Shown: positions 34,570 through 44,430, numbered from the stretch's first letter. The stretch: 64,000 bases of DNA from Vandiemenella viatica (GCA_031002005.1 CM061921.1:171376935-171440934), one strand, 5' to 3'. Made by a program: numbers and translations. Notes: generated by a model from the letters alone, not told the origin.

Positions 34570-35310
34570 GGGTGGTCTGGGGCTATACGACACTTCATGT
34601 ACTTTTACATTCATAATATGCACATTTGCCGGCCTCGGTAGCGTAGGGGCTAGAGTGCTAGCTCTGCGTGCCGAAGGCCGCCGGTTCGAATCCGGCCGCG
34701 GGCATGGATGTTAAGTGTTGTATGTCTGTGTGAATGTCCTGTCCGTCCTGTGGCGTCAATACACTGAAAGCAATTAAATCACCTTGAGCTGGCTGTATGG
34801 CCTCCGTTGCCAAATACCATTAAAAAAAAAAAAATCAATATGCACATTCATTAATTTTTGCATTTCAGCTCGAAAATTTTCAGACACTGGAGCACTATTC
34901 ATTTCTAGTAACATTGTGTCACTTAAAGTCTTCATAAACTCCTTGTAGTATCGGTAAACTAGAGGTCACCAACTATTCTTTGAAGCTATGTCGATTCCCA
35001 CAGCATGTTCGACGTCGATCAGGTTTCGCCAGGTTGACTCACAAATGTAGACACGGCTGGCAGGATCCATGTTGTGTGAAATATATATCGTTATCACCCC
35101 CGACACAGTTTAACAGGTAACGGTTTGGCGTTCGAGTGGAATGGTTGATTGTTCATCGTTGTTGCTAAATAACTTGTGCACTGAGCCAGATTCCCCGTAC
35201 AGCTTATTCCAGTCTTCAAGCGTTAGCGATACTTTGCTGTGACCTACTCTTCCTAACACAATTACCGGTTGAAAGTCTTGTGTAGAAAATAAGCCAACTG
35301 TAATTCGCTT
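34570..35310 (-). pseudogene. Unrecognised ORF B (about 220 codons, two stops)
   Basis: After removing the SINE at 34627-34836, the minus strand gives one frame with only two stops: FSTQDFQPVIVLGRVGHSK and VSLTLEDWNKLYGESGS near the N-part, ASRVYICESTWRNLIDVEH in the middle, and EFMKTLSDTMLLEMNSAPVS towards the C-end, closing with SYSPRPPLDY and a stop near 34570. The VSLTLEDW-x-x-L pattern recalls the PC4-type C-terminal motif, but I cannot claim that family. The low number of stops over 220 codons says it was a real protein. It follows a TATA-like site and a promoter-like module (35440-35600). Confidence 0.45.
34627..34836 (+). mobile_element. SINE family B, well preserved
   Basis: Starts TGCCGGCCTCGGTAGCGTAG, has B box GGTTCGAATCC, a body with CTGTCCGTCCTGTGG and GAGCTGGCTGTATGG, and a 12-A tail. 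Exact 12-bp duplications AATATGCACATT flank it (34615-34626 and 34837-34848), as expected for LINE-driven insertion. It interrupts ORF B near its C-end. Confidence 0.93.
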
Positions 35311-35439
35311 CGTGTCACATTTATTTAGCTTGTATGATGTTCAAAACAGAAGAACGTGACTTGCTATTATATCAGCAACAGTAGAATTCTTTGTGTATGG
35401 CTGGCAAAGGCGCTTAGCGTGTAATATGGATCTAAATGA

Positions 35440-35600
35440 GAGTGATATATAGCTAGTTGCTATGTTATCTTTAAATGCTTACTCATTTTCATGACAAGCC
35501 ATCTAGTTGCTCCAAAGACTGACACACGGACCAGCCGACAGCTCGTTGTTGTTTAAACACAGATTATCCATAGTCTGAGTCGCAAAAGCTGAATATCACT
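35440..35600 (-). promoter_or_regulatory. Promoter-like module upstream of ORF B
   Basis: Minus-strand CTATATATC (35451-35443) is preceded by a segment related to the inverted arms. TGACAAGCCATCTAGTTGCTCC (plus strand from 35491) matches the arm block from 36224 at about 22 of 27 positions. CAGCTCGTTG, TGTTTAAACA and AGATTA also recur in order. So one module type lies in front of both ORF A and ORF B. Function is inferred from position and TATA only. Confidence 0.4.
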
Positions 35601-35620
35601 GGTACATAACTCAAATGATA

Positions 35621-36094
35621 CTATATACGTCTCCTCTTTGATAGTAGCTGCAGGGGCCTCGTGGTTATCTCTTCTTCATTTGCATTTAAACCGGCTTCAC
35701 GTATCATTTCGTCCAATATTCGATGGTCATTGTGGTTTAATGATGACCATTCATCATCGGACCCGGATATTTTATCTTCTGTATCTTGTTCATTCCCGGC
35801 TTCGCAACTTGACAACCACGTGTTGTCTGAGTCATCTTCTGGCTCCAAGGTAGAATCAGCTATTTCTTCTACATACTCTTCCAACTGTGGTGAATTATGT
35901 AGATTATTTTCTGGCTCCACAGAAGTAGCAGCCGTTTGATGCAAGTCTGCTGCCAGAAGCGGTAGACTCTGTAGCCATCCTGAAGCATTTTCAGACTCCA
36001 CAGCAATTGTTTGCCGCACGTCTTTTTCCAGCTGCGGTGATTTCTGTAGCATGCTTGCCACTGAATCTCGTTGCCGCCTCTCGCGCTCTTGCAT
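35621..36094 (-). CDS. Unrecognised acidic ORF A, 157 codons
   Basis: The ATG at 36094 opens MQERERRQRDSVASMLQ; the frame is open some codons further upstream but without another ATG. The protein is strongly acidic (EPEDDSDN, EQDTEDKISGSDDEW) with a basic end (LLSKRRRI) that could be a nuclear signal. A motif repeats: KSPQLEKDVRQTIAVESEN and NSPQLEEYVEEIADSTLEPE. No stops interrupt it and no known domain is visible. It sits just downstream of the left inverted arm, which ends in a TATA-like site about 90 bp before the ATG. It could be the N-part of a spliced protein or of an unknown transposable element. Confidence 0.45.
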   Translation of the reverse strand: MQERERRQRDSVASMLQKSPQLEKDVRQTIAVESENASGWLQSLPLLAADLHQTAATSVEPENNLHNSPQLEEYVEEIADSTLEPEDDSDNTWLSSCEAGNEQDTEDKISGSDDEWSSLNHNDHRILDEMIREAGLNANEEEITTRPLQLLSKRRRI

Positions 36095-36733
36095 GGTACA
36101 ACCTCTGCAAGCAAAGCGCACTTACTCAATGTGTATGTTCGACTAAAACGCTAATGGCATTACATCCAGCCATCTGAGAGCTGGGACTATATAGCGAGCC
36201 GTCACGTAATCTTATGCATCACGGTGACAAGCTATCTAGCTGCTCCACAGCCCACCATCCAGGACGTTCATGGATATTTCTACTGCTCTGGTCACATACG
36301 GCCAAGTACACGAACTCAGGTTTGTGTATCATCACAGTGTGTGTTTAAACATAGATTAGTTTCGATCTATATCAATAGCTTGAGCAACATCTAAGGGTTA
36401 CGTGACGCGTAGAGGAACCGCCAGCTCGTTGATTCAATGTAAATTATCTGTTATCTATGCCCCTAGTTTGAGTAAAATAACTGCCACGTGCGGCTGTGTG
36501 TCATGTCGCTCTCGCTGCTGACTGCATTTCACGCGGGAAAATCTATCCTTAAGTGACAAAAAAGGTTGTACTGGTGTAAATAGTGTGTGTCAGTGCATGT
36601 TAAAACTCTCGTTAATTGCGGGTTAAAAACAGAAGGAGATGAGATACCTGTTTTCTGGGAATTTTATGGAAATCCGCAGGTTCAGCCAATGGGAAGCGTT
36701 GGCGGGCTTTTGAATCAGCCAATCAGAGTGCAG
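36091..36733 (-). repeat. Left inverted arm with promoter-like features
   Basis: About 640 bp that match the reverse complement of 46807-47460 along the whole length with scattered changes. On the minus strand it reads: CCAAT-type boxes in AATCAGCCAATC and CAGCCAATGGGAAGC (on the strand shown, 36700-36730), the block GCAGCTAGATAGCTTGTCAC, then CTATATAGTCCCAGCTCTC (TATA-like at 36194-36188), and then ORF A. The arms face outward. Confidence 0.85.
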
Positions 36734-36846
36734 TGGGCGTGGCCTGGTCGTCCGTATAGCGACCTAGATACACGATAAAGCGTTCGCCGTGAAGAGAGTG
36801 GCACATGTTAGTGAATGGCTGAGAGGGTGGTTATGCGGGATTAGAG

Positions 36847-37110
36847 ATGATGCTGGTGTGTACAGTTTGATACCTGGGGCACACGTTACTAAATGTCAAA
36901 GAGGGTTGAGGTGTGTGAGAGGCGAGACGATGTTGATGTGAGCAGTTTGGTACCTGAGGCACTTGTTACTGATTAGGAGAAAGGGAGGAGATGTAAAGAG
37001 GTTGATATAAAGAGTTGGATACCTGAAACACATGTGACTGAATTGAATTGAAGAAACGAGGATTATGTGAACAGTATGGTACCTGGAAGAACATGCTACA
37101 GAAATACAGA
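36847..37110 (+). repeat. Diverged minisatellite, about 60-80 bp period
   Basis: Four units near 36847, 36925, 36998 and 37059 share GATGATG-like starts, GTGA(G)CAGTTTGGTACCTG and GGCACA-type ends (CAGTTTGATACCTGGGGCAC, CAGTTTGGTACCTGAGGCAC, GAGTTGGATACCTGAAACAC, CAGTATGGTACCTGGAAGAA). Another GGTACCTGAG occurs at 37248. It is non-coding. Confidence 0.75.
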
Positions 37111-37709
37111 AGGGAATTGGGTTACAGACTATGGGCAGACTATTGATTGCATATGATGGCATCGTTTGGGGCACCCATTTTGGGTATCAAAGACATTTGT
37201 AGGGTGTAAAAAGTTGACCAATGAAATTTGTTTGTGAATCCCGTCGGTACCTGAGTTTAAAAGGAGTTGGCTTGTGAGTAATTGCAAAACAGAATGAGGT
37301 TTGAGAAAGTGCTGGGAGAGTACACGGCGTTTGTTGGTGATGAGCTAAGAATGGATCTTGTCCATAAATCGAAAAATTAAGAGTAGTGCGTGGAAGTTAT
37401 GGCCATCAGCATGAGCTGGCACTAGGTTTCATGTATAAGGGAGTGGGAAAATTTTATATTTCTCCACCTTGACATCAGGCGACGGTTTCAGCGATCCTGT
37501 GACGAGTCAGCTTGTTCTGTGGAGTGCACTTCCTTGGCATGACTCCAATTTTTATCACACATGACCGGCGTACTCTGTGGCGAACCCATTGGAACATACG
37601 AAGTACTCATACTATGAAGTAAGAAAAATTTGAAAGGAAGGTAAAATGAGTTTTAGTATTGGCCACAACGTACATCGCTCTGTTTCTAGTGAATCACATA
37701 TGAAAACTA

Positions 37710-39131
37710 CACTCCTGGAAATTGAAATAAGAACACCGTGAATTCATTGTCCCAGGAATGGGAAACTTTATATACACATTCCTGGGGTCAGATGCAACAC
37801 ATGATCACACAGACAGAACCATAGGCACATTGACACAGGCAACAGAGCATGCACAATGTCGGCACTAGTACCGTGTATATCCTCCTTTCGCAGCAATGCA
37901 GGCTGCAATTCTCCCATGGAGACGATCGTAGAGGTGCTGGATGTAGTCCTGTGGAACGGCATGCCAAGCCATTTCCACCTGGTGCCTCAGCTGGACCAGC
38001 GTTCGTGCTGGACGTGCAGACCGCGTGAGACGACGTTTCATCCAGTCCCAAACATGCTCAATGGGGGACAGATCCGGAGATCTCGCTGGCCAGGGTAGTT
38101 GACTTACACCTTCTAGAGCACGTTGGGTGGCACGGGATACATATGGACGTGCATTGTCCTGTTGGAACAGCATGTTCCCTTGCCGGTCTAGGAATGGTAG
38201 AACGATGGGTTCGATGACGGATTGAATGTACCGTGCTCTTTTCAGTGTCCCCTCGACGATCACCAGAGGTGTACGGCCAGTGTAGGAGATCGCTCCCCAC
38301 ACCATGATGCCGGGTGTTGGCCCTGTGTGCCTCGGTCGTATGCAGTCCTGATTGTGGCGCTCACCTGCACGGCGCCAAACACGCATACGACCATCATTGG
38401 CACCAAGGCAGAAGCGACTCCCATCACCGAAGACGACACGTCTCCATTCGTCCCTCCATACACGCCTGTCGCGACACCACTGGAGGCGGGCTGCACGATG
38501 TTGGGGCGTTAGCGGAAGACGACCTAACGGTGCGCGGGACCGTAGCCCAGCTTCATGGAGACGGTTGCGAATGGTCCTCTCTGATACCCCAGGAGCAACA
38601 GTGTCCCTAATTTGCCGGGAAGTGGCGGTGCGGTCCCCTACGGCACTGCGTAGGATGCGACGGTCTTGGCGTGCGTCCGTGCGTCGCTGCTGTCCGGACC
38701 CAGGTCGACGGGCACGTGCACCTTCCGCCGACCACTGGCGACAACATCGATGTACTGTGGAGACCTCGCGCCCCACATGTTGAGCAATTCGGCGGTACGT
38801 CCACCCGGCCTCCCGCATGCCCACTATATGCCCTCGCTCAAAGTCCTTCAACTGCTCATACGGTTCACGTACACGCTATCGCGGCATGCTACCAGTGTTA
38901 AAGACTTAGATGGAGCTCCGTATGCCACGGCAAACTGGCTTACACTGACTGCGGCGGTGCCCAACAGCTGCGCAGCTAGCGCCCTTCGACGGCCAACACT
39001 GCTGTGCCTGGTGTGTCCGCTGTGCCGTGCGTTTGATCATTGCTTGTACAGCCCTCTCGTGGTGTCCGGAGCAAGTATGGTGGGTCTTACACACCGGCGT
39101 CAATGTGTTCTTATTTCAATTTCCAGGAGTG
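37710..39131 (-). mobile_element. Tc1-like transposon, nearly intact, 1422 bp
   Basis: TA duplications at 37708-37709 and 39132-39133. Inverted ends CACTCCTGGAAATTGAAATA (plus, left) and its mirror at the right, with one indel-free match over about 28 bp (AAATAAGAACAC shared). It contains a single transposase gene on the minus strand. It is intact in length and ends; only the start of the gene is damaged. Confidence 0.95.
37865..38887 (-). pseudogene. Tc1 transposase with early stop codon
   Basis: The expected ATG is at 38887-38885 (MPR), but codon 4 is TAG (38878-38876). After it the frame is open for over 330 codons to 37865. An N-terminal paired-type helix-turn-helix region is present (GWTYRRIAQHVGREVSTVHR). 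The catalytic triad is visible: WRRVVFGDGSRF (D), MLFQQDNARPYVS (D) and SPDLSPIEHVWDWMKRR (E), with 32 residues between the second D and the E by my count, shorter than the usual 34. The enzyme cuts and pastes at TA sites. Start at an internal codon is possible but would lack the first residues. Confidence 0.9.
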
Positions 39132-39337
39132 TATTTACTTACAAAGGATGACAGATTTAATGGTTGTCTCCGGTAACGTTAGAAGTCCTACCCCTATTAT
39201 TTGGGAATGAAAGAGTGTCCTTATCGTGACTGAGGTTCTGAGTATCAAACCATCAACTACAAAATTTAATTCAGTTTTCTTTGCTCACAGACATTTGTGA
39301 TGTGTTTTATGGGATGCTTCCGACTTGCAAATAAACA

Positions 39338-39394
39338 AATGCTTTTGAAGGCATACGCGTTTCGCCTTTATTCAAAGGATCTTCAGTGCCCTAG
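39338..39394 (-). ncRNA. Hammerhead ribozyme-like motif (type I, PLE style)
   Basis: Minus strand: stem I AGGGCA, CTGAAGA (39386-39380), stem II CCTTT/AAAGG with loop GAAT, GAAA (39363-39360), short CGCG, then GTA (39356-39354), followed by TGCCTT, which pairs with AGGGCA (six pairs with one G-U). All core positions of the CUGANGA...GAAA...NUH consensus are met. The first stem II pair seems lost. PLEs are known to carry such ribozymes; no PLE coding region touches this site, the nearest being at 42215. Confidence 0.65.
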
Positions 39395-39401
39395 ATAAAC
39401 A

Positions 39402-39428
39402 TATATATATATATATATATATATACAT

Positions 39429-39484
<56 letters not shown>
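39402..39484. repeat. Dinucleotide microsatellite AT/AC/AT
   Basis: About 80 bp of (AT)n, then (AC)n at 39425-39451, then (AT)n. The open frame across it on the minus strand (YIYIYIYVCVCV) is a product of the repeat. Confidence 0.95.
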
Positions 39485-39488
<4 letters not shown>

Positions 39489-39654
39489 ATGTTATTTGAT
39501 TTTTGTACAGTTTTCTGATATTACTCACCAGATACTTACAGTTTTTATACATGCATGAACACGCGCAAGTTCGTGTTTCCATACCAGGTACTATTCTCGC
39601 ACTATCACAACTGACCCAAGTTTGTGTAGCCTGTATTCTAGCGAATTTCACCTG

Positions 39655-40162
39655 CCACGAACTGTATTTCCTATGTGAAATCCTATGGATTAGACTAAAA
39701 GTAGCTAGGACAAAACTTGTATTAGGGTCTTTCTATCGTCCACCAGATGCAGATGTATCTCTTGCTGAGGCCTTAAGAACTAATGTAAGTAATGCAGCTC
39801 GTCAATTTCCAGATCATGGAATAATACTAGGAGGTGACTTCAACTTTCCGTATATCGACTGGAATAATTACGTCCACGTTACTGGTGGCCGGGATAAAAC
39901 ATCCTGTGAAATTATTCTTGACCTTTTCTCAGATCTTAATCTGGAGCAGCTCGTCACTGAACCAACGCGGTGCCACAACGATAACGAAAACATTTTAGAT
40001 ATTCTCGTTACGAATAGGCCTGAGTTATTCACGGACATTTCTACCACCATGGGAATAAGTGATCATAAAGCTGTAATTGCTACAGTAAAATTAATAGCCG
40101 CGCGCAAAAAGAAAAAGAAAGGGTCGTTTACAGGTTTGAAAAGGCCCCAAAGGAGAGTTTAA
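39655..40162 (+). pseudogene. Jockey endonuclease, C-terminal part
   Basis: KLVLGSFYRPPDADVSLAEA, DHGIILGGDFNFPYIDWNNY (G-D-F-N block), LEQLVTEPTRCHNDNENILD and TMGISDHKAVIATVKL (S-D-H block). The frame ends at 40160-40162 where one base is out of step; the linker continues in the frame of 40224. The N-terminal half of the domain is missing. Confidence 0.88.
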
Positions 40163-40164
40163 GA

Positions 40165-42140
40165 GCGTTTTTGAGGGATAATTACATTACCTTTATAGAA
40201 GGAAGAGGCTCGGTTGAAGAGATGTGGCTTCGGTTCATGCATATAATCAGAGAAGGTATGGACTTACATATACCGAAAAGGACAATCAGGGATGGGAACG
40301 ATCCCCGTGGTATACACGTGAAATTAAACGGTTACTTAAAAAACAAAGGAAGATACATGCACGCTCAAGGACGACGATGTATAGGAGTGATTTAGAAAAG
40401 TTAGCTGAGACAAGAGAATATGTTAAAAATGCGATGCGCGAGGGTTTTAATGACTTTAGATGCAACTCAGTTTCTAAGAGTCTCAACGAAAACATAAAGA
40501 AATTTTGGTTGTATGTAAAAAAAGTTAGTGGTAGTGACAACAATATGTCAGTTCTACTACAAGACGGCCGGGAAGTTGATGACAGCCGCGAAAAGGCTAC
40601 CGTATTTAACACTGAATTTAAAAATTCTTTCACTGACGAAAACATGGAAAACATTCCCGCTTTTGCACGGCGTGTAGAATCTGAGATGGATCCAGTTCAA
40701 ATTGATAGTGTAGGTATCATAAAGCAATTAAAGCTCCTGAAGTGGGGGAAGGCGCTGGGTCCTGATGGTATTCCAGTAAGATTATTTTCGGAATACGCGG
40801 AAGAAATAGAACCATTTCTATCAGATATATTTCGTAAATCTTTAGAAGAAAGAAAAGTACCTTCTGATTGGAAAATAGCGCAGGTGATTTCCGTTTTCAA
40901 GAAAGGTGATCGGCGAGATCCTAGGAATTATCGACCCATATCTCTAACATCTGTCTGCAGTAGAATTCTGGAGCATGTCATATGCTCTAACGTCATGAAG
41001 TTTCTGGATGAAAACGAGTTACTTACAGCAAACCAACACGGATTTCGTAAGAACCGTTCGTGTGAAACGCAACTGGCTCTATTTTCGCATGACGTAATGG
41101 AGGCTATCGATGCAGGATCACAAGTTGATGCTATTTTCTTGGATTTCCAAAAGGCTTTTGACTCTGTACCACATAACAGCCTTTTGGCGAAGATTCGAGC
41201 GTACGGTATATCTGATCAGATCTGTGAATGGATACGCGATTTTCTAACTGGTCGGTCGCAGTATGTCGTTGTTGACGGGGAAGCCTCTTCAAAGCTAGAT
41301 TTTACTTCGGGCGTTCCTCAAGGAAGTGTAATAGAACCACTTTTTTTTCTTAATTTTTATAAACGATCTCGGTGACAACGTTAATTGCAGGATGCTATTT
41401 TTTGCTGATGATACACTTATTTATAGGGAAGTGGGGTGCTCTGACGATTGCTTAGAAATACAGCGCGATCTGGATGTTATTTCGGAATGGTGCCGTAAAT
41501 GGCAGCTTACACTTAACTGTAAAAAGTGCAAGGCAATGTAAATAAGTAATAAAAAGACACGTTTGCTCACGAGTACAAAGTTAACAATTCAGTTGTTGAC
41601 ACGGTCGATTCCCTGAAGTATCTAGGCATAACAGTACAAAGCAACATGAAATGGGACTTGCACATAAATTCCGTCGTAGGCAAAGCTAATTCTAAACGAC
41701 GTTTTATAGGTCGTATTTTGAGAAGCTGCAATGCTCATACAAAGGAAATAGCGTACAAAACACTAGTGCGTCCGCATTTGGAATACTGTTGTGCAATATG
41801 GGATCAGTATCGCAAGGGATTGATTGACACGTTAGAGAAAGTACAGAGGAGAGCCGCTCGATACGTGACCGCTAGTTACAGTCCTTATGTGAGTGTCACA
41901 GAGCTGATACGTGGGTTGGGATGGGATTGTTTGGCGGACAGACGACGCCGTTTTCGTTTAAATTTGTTGGAGAATATGCGAAAATCTCTAATTTACGAGT
42001 TCAACGAAATACTTCTTCCGCCAACCTATTTGGGTCGCAATGACAGAAGGGATAAGATTCGAGAGATAAGATGTCGTACTGATACATTCATGTATTCTTT
42101 CTTTCCTCGTTCTATTCGGGATTGGAATACTCTAAAATAG
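40165..42140 (+). pseudogene. Jockey reverse transcriptase
   Basis: Long open stretch 40224-41375: KALGPDGIPVRLFSEYA, WKIAQVISVFKKGDRRDPRN, YRPISLTSVCSRILEHVI, NQHGFRKNRSCETQLALFSH, FLDFQKAFDSVPHNSLLAKI (first Asp) and FTSGVPQGSVIEPLFF. An indel in a T-run at about 41345 shifts frame, after which the catalytic LFFADDTLIYREV follows at 41397. A second shift near 41540 leads to 41646-42140 with KTLVRPHLEYCCAIWDQY and RCRTDTFMYSFFPRSIRDWN. Only a few lesions, so a fairly young copy. Confidence 0.88.
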
Positions 42141-42346
42141 GATTGGTGCTTAGCACCCTCTGCCACCCACAGTAATTGTGAATTGCAGAGTATAGATGTA
42201 GATGTATATAAAGATTTTTGTAGTTGTTGACATTCAAATTCGTGAGCCAAAAATTATGTGTTGTGGAACAATTTCTTATTTTGATTCTGTGGTCATTAGC
42301 TGTGTCTGTTCTGTGGCGGTATGTTTGATTATAGGATGTGTGCTAT

Positions 42347-42955
42347 TTATTCTTGTTTTAGTGTTTTGAACAAGGTTTGGTTTGTTAGGTGTATATATTC
42401 ATTCATACCTTTTTTACCATTATTGATTGCTTTTTGTATGTGTAGCTTTTCCTGAATTGTCAGCATGTTTTCGTTGTGATTTTTAATCTTTATTATTTGC
42501 ATATCCATTTGTATATTGGTGTGTGAATGATTCTGTTGTAACGAGTGTTCGGCGAATGTTGAGTGGTTGGTACATCTGTGAGTTCTCAGGTGTTCCCTAT
42601 ATCTGGTTTCAAATTTTCTGGCCGTTTGTCCTATATATACTGTGTCACACTGTTGGCATGTTAATTGGTATATTCCAGATTGGTGGTATTTGTTTGTAAA
42701 TGTACTTCTGTTAAGCTGTTTTTGGATAGTGTTTTTGGTTCTAAATGCTAATTTTATTCCCATTTTTCTAAAGACGTTCGATATCGTGTGTGTATTTGTG
42801 TTTTGATATGTCATTGTGTACTGATGTTTTTTGTCTTTTTGTGTGATGGTTTGTAGTTTTATGTGGTGATCATTGGGTGTTTGATGTATGTTATTGTTTC
42901 TTTGTTTTCTGATTTTTTTGGTTAAGCTTTTTAACTGTGTTACTGTTGTATCCAT
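42347..42955 (-). CDS. PLE GIY-YIG endonuclease, 202 codons
   Basis: Contains KYHQSGIYQLTCQQCDTVYI and GQTARKFETRYREHLRTH: the G-I-Y / Y-I-G pair, a C-x2-C between them and the Arg/Tyr-Glu-His positions, all intact. It then has HSTFAEHSLQQNHSHTN and a C-terminal LTIQEKLHIQKAINNGKKGM (conserved Glu). It makes the nick used to prime reverse transcription. The frame is open to the natural stop. It overlaps by 65 bp with the RT end in another frame, so a small shift separates it from the RT. Confidence 0.88.
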   Translation of the reverse strand: MDTTVTQLKSLTKKIRKQRNNNIHQTPNDHHIKLQTITQKDKKHQYTMTYQNTNTHTISNVFRKMGIKLAFRTKNTIQKQLNRSTFTNKYHQSGIYQLTCQQCDTVYIGQTARKFETRYREHLRTHRCTNHSTFAEHSLQQNHSHTNIQMDMQIIKIKNHNENMLTIQEKLHIQKAINNGKKGMNEYIHLTNQTLFKTLKQE

Positions 42956-44430
42956 TGTTCACAGCTATGTGTGTTATGTTGTTTAATAACTTGTAATGGT
43001 TATGCTTAGTGAGTGGTATTTGATTCATCCTAAGTAACATATATCTGAGTGGTGCCTGTTTCTGACTGGAGGGGTGATTGGAACTTTGGTGGATGATTAT
43101 GTCCGTGTTGGTGGGTTTTCTATATATGCTAAAACTGTGATTGTTATGAATCTTTTTGACTGTAACATCTAGGAAATGTAGTTGGTTGTTTGTTTCTGTT
43201 TCCATTGGAAAACTGATATTTTTGTGTATGCTGTTTATGTCTGTGTAAAATTCTTTTATGCGTGCTGGTGGTTCATTTAGGAGACAAATTACATCATCTA
43301 CATATTTAAGCCAATAGATTACATTGCATTGTTTACTGGGGCAATGGATTCGAATATTTCATTTTCTATGTAATCCATGAAGATGGAGGTCATTATTCCA
43401 GATATTGGGCTCCCCATTGGTAATACTTCCTTCTGTATAAAGTAGTCATTGTTGAATTCAAAATAATTTTGGGCCGTGACTGAATTCTGAAAGGCAATTA
43501 TTTCTGTTATGAAGGCTGAGGGCATATTGCTGTGTGTTGTCAAGTTTCCATGTATATAGTCAATTGTTTGGTTTACAGGAATTTTTTAAAACATGTTTAC
43601 TAAACCAAATTATATAATAGTTGCTGCGTCTGGGATGAAGGTGTGTTCTAATTTTTCTGTCAGGTGTGGGGCGTTTTTTATGTTTCTGTCTTTGTGGTAT
43701 TTGTAGTGTTTTGTTTGGTATGTATGTAAATATTGAGCTACTTTGTAAGTTGGAGCATTCCTGGAATTTACTACAGTTCTTACTGGAATGTCCTCTTTGT
43801 GAATCTTGATTTGGCTTCTCATTTTGGGCGCAGTGGGATTTTTCTGGGTCATGTTTTGTTTCTGCCAGTCTGTGAATAATAGTGTAGTGGTTTTTAAGCA
43901 TTTTTAACATCTGTTTGGAATCGATTAGTGGGGGTCTGACTTGAGCTTGGATATGTTATTGTTTTCTATGAAGTGATTAGTTTTTGTGATGTAGTCTTTG
44001 TTATGTATTAGTACAACAGTATAACCTTAATCTGCTTTGATTACCAGAATATCCTGTATTGTGAGTTTTCTCTTTAGTTGTTGTAAAGTTTTGTTTGTGT
44101 TTTCTATATTTCTGTGCTTGTGAGTTGAATTGATGCTGTTTATTTATTTTGCTATAAGCTCTCTAGCAAGAGTTGTGTTTATCTGGCTGTTACTGTGTTT
44201 TTCTTCTTGTGTCAGTATGTATTTTGCTTCAGTTATAGTGTCTTCAATGAATTTATCATTGTCTGAGTTATTTAGGTTGTGTTTGAGAGCTTTTTCTAGT
44301 AATTTTTTTTCTTTTTCTGTTAGAGTTGTAGTTGTTATGTTGACTATACGTCGGTGAAATGTCTGTATTGGTGTGAGGTTGTTATATTGTTTGTTATTTT
44401 TACTTGTAATATGTTGTGTGTTTATAAGTA
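42891..44430 (-). pseudogene. PLE reverse transcriptase and N-terminal region (broken)
   Basis: Peptides: TLTEKEKKLLEKALKHNLNN (44330), QDILVIKAD with TAA where PLEs usually have K-G, then GYTVVLIHNKDYI (44040). RT blocks are RSQIKIHKEDIPVRTVVNSR (43820), NDYFIQKEVLPMGSPISGIM (43450; Q-x-x-x-x-M-G-S-P-x-S) and FLDVTVKKIHN with FSIYRKPTNTDIIIHQSSNH (43170). Stops and shifts occur at about 43930, 43555 and 43320; the region with the catalytic Y-x-D-D (about 43300) is cut by a frame change but reads VIYWLKYVDDVICLL across it. Confidence 0.82.

Larger units (their letters stand above)
33030..34600 (-). pseudogene. Helitron/PIF1-type helicase relic
   Basis: Minus-strand peptides in the order of a PIF1 helicase: QQVLLHVPWRHLNEINP (about 34330), QPYDWINVGAG (33940), VQRKAGSVKSTLINY (33620; decayed Walker A, A-G-x-x-K-S-T), INSKIAIGVNKLFKEL (33500), YKFLFIDEISMI (33420; Walker B I-D-E-x-S-M) and DIKQLSPVNVRLIYSD (33275; G-D-x-x-Q-L-x-P-V). 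Stops and frameshifts are common, and a SINE at 33985-34205 splits it. In Helitrons this domain unwinds DNA during rolling-circle transposition. No Rep nuclease part was seen. Confidence 0.65.
39655..42210 (+). mobile_element. 5'-truncated Jockey-type LINE
   Basis: Starts inside the endonuclease and continues through RT to the 3' tail GCTTAGCACCCTCTGCCACC and GTAGATGTA near 42200. Same family as the nested copy at 5223-6101 (tail and RT peptides nearly alike) and the fragment at 53410-53585. Confidence 0.88.

Noticed and set aside
34640..34700. tRNA gene
   Set aside because: A and B boxes are those of a SINE head; no cloverleaf with an anticodon arm can be completed and an A-tail and target duplication are present.
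38352..39151. Long plus-strand open frames across the Tc1 element
   Set aside because: They are antisense shadows of the GC-rich transposase gene and have no motif of their own.
39391..39651. Open frame with Tyr-Ile and Val-Cys repeats
   Set aside because: It is a translation of the AT/AC microsatellite.
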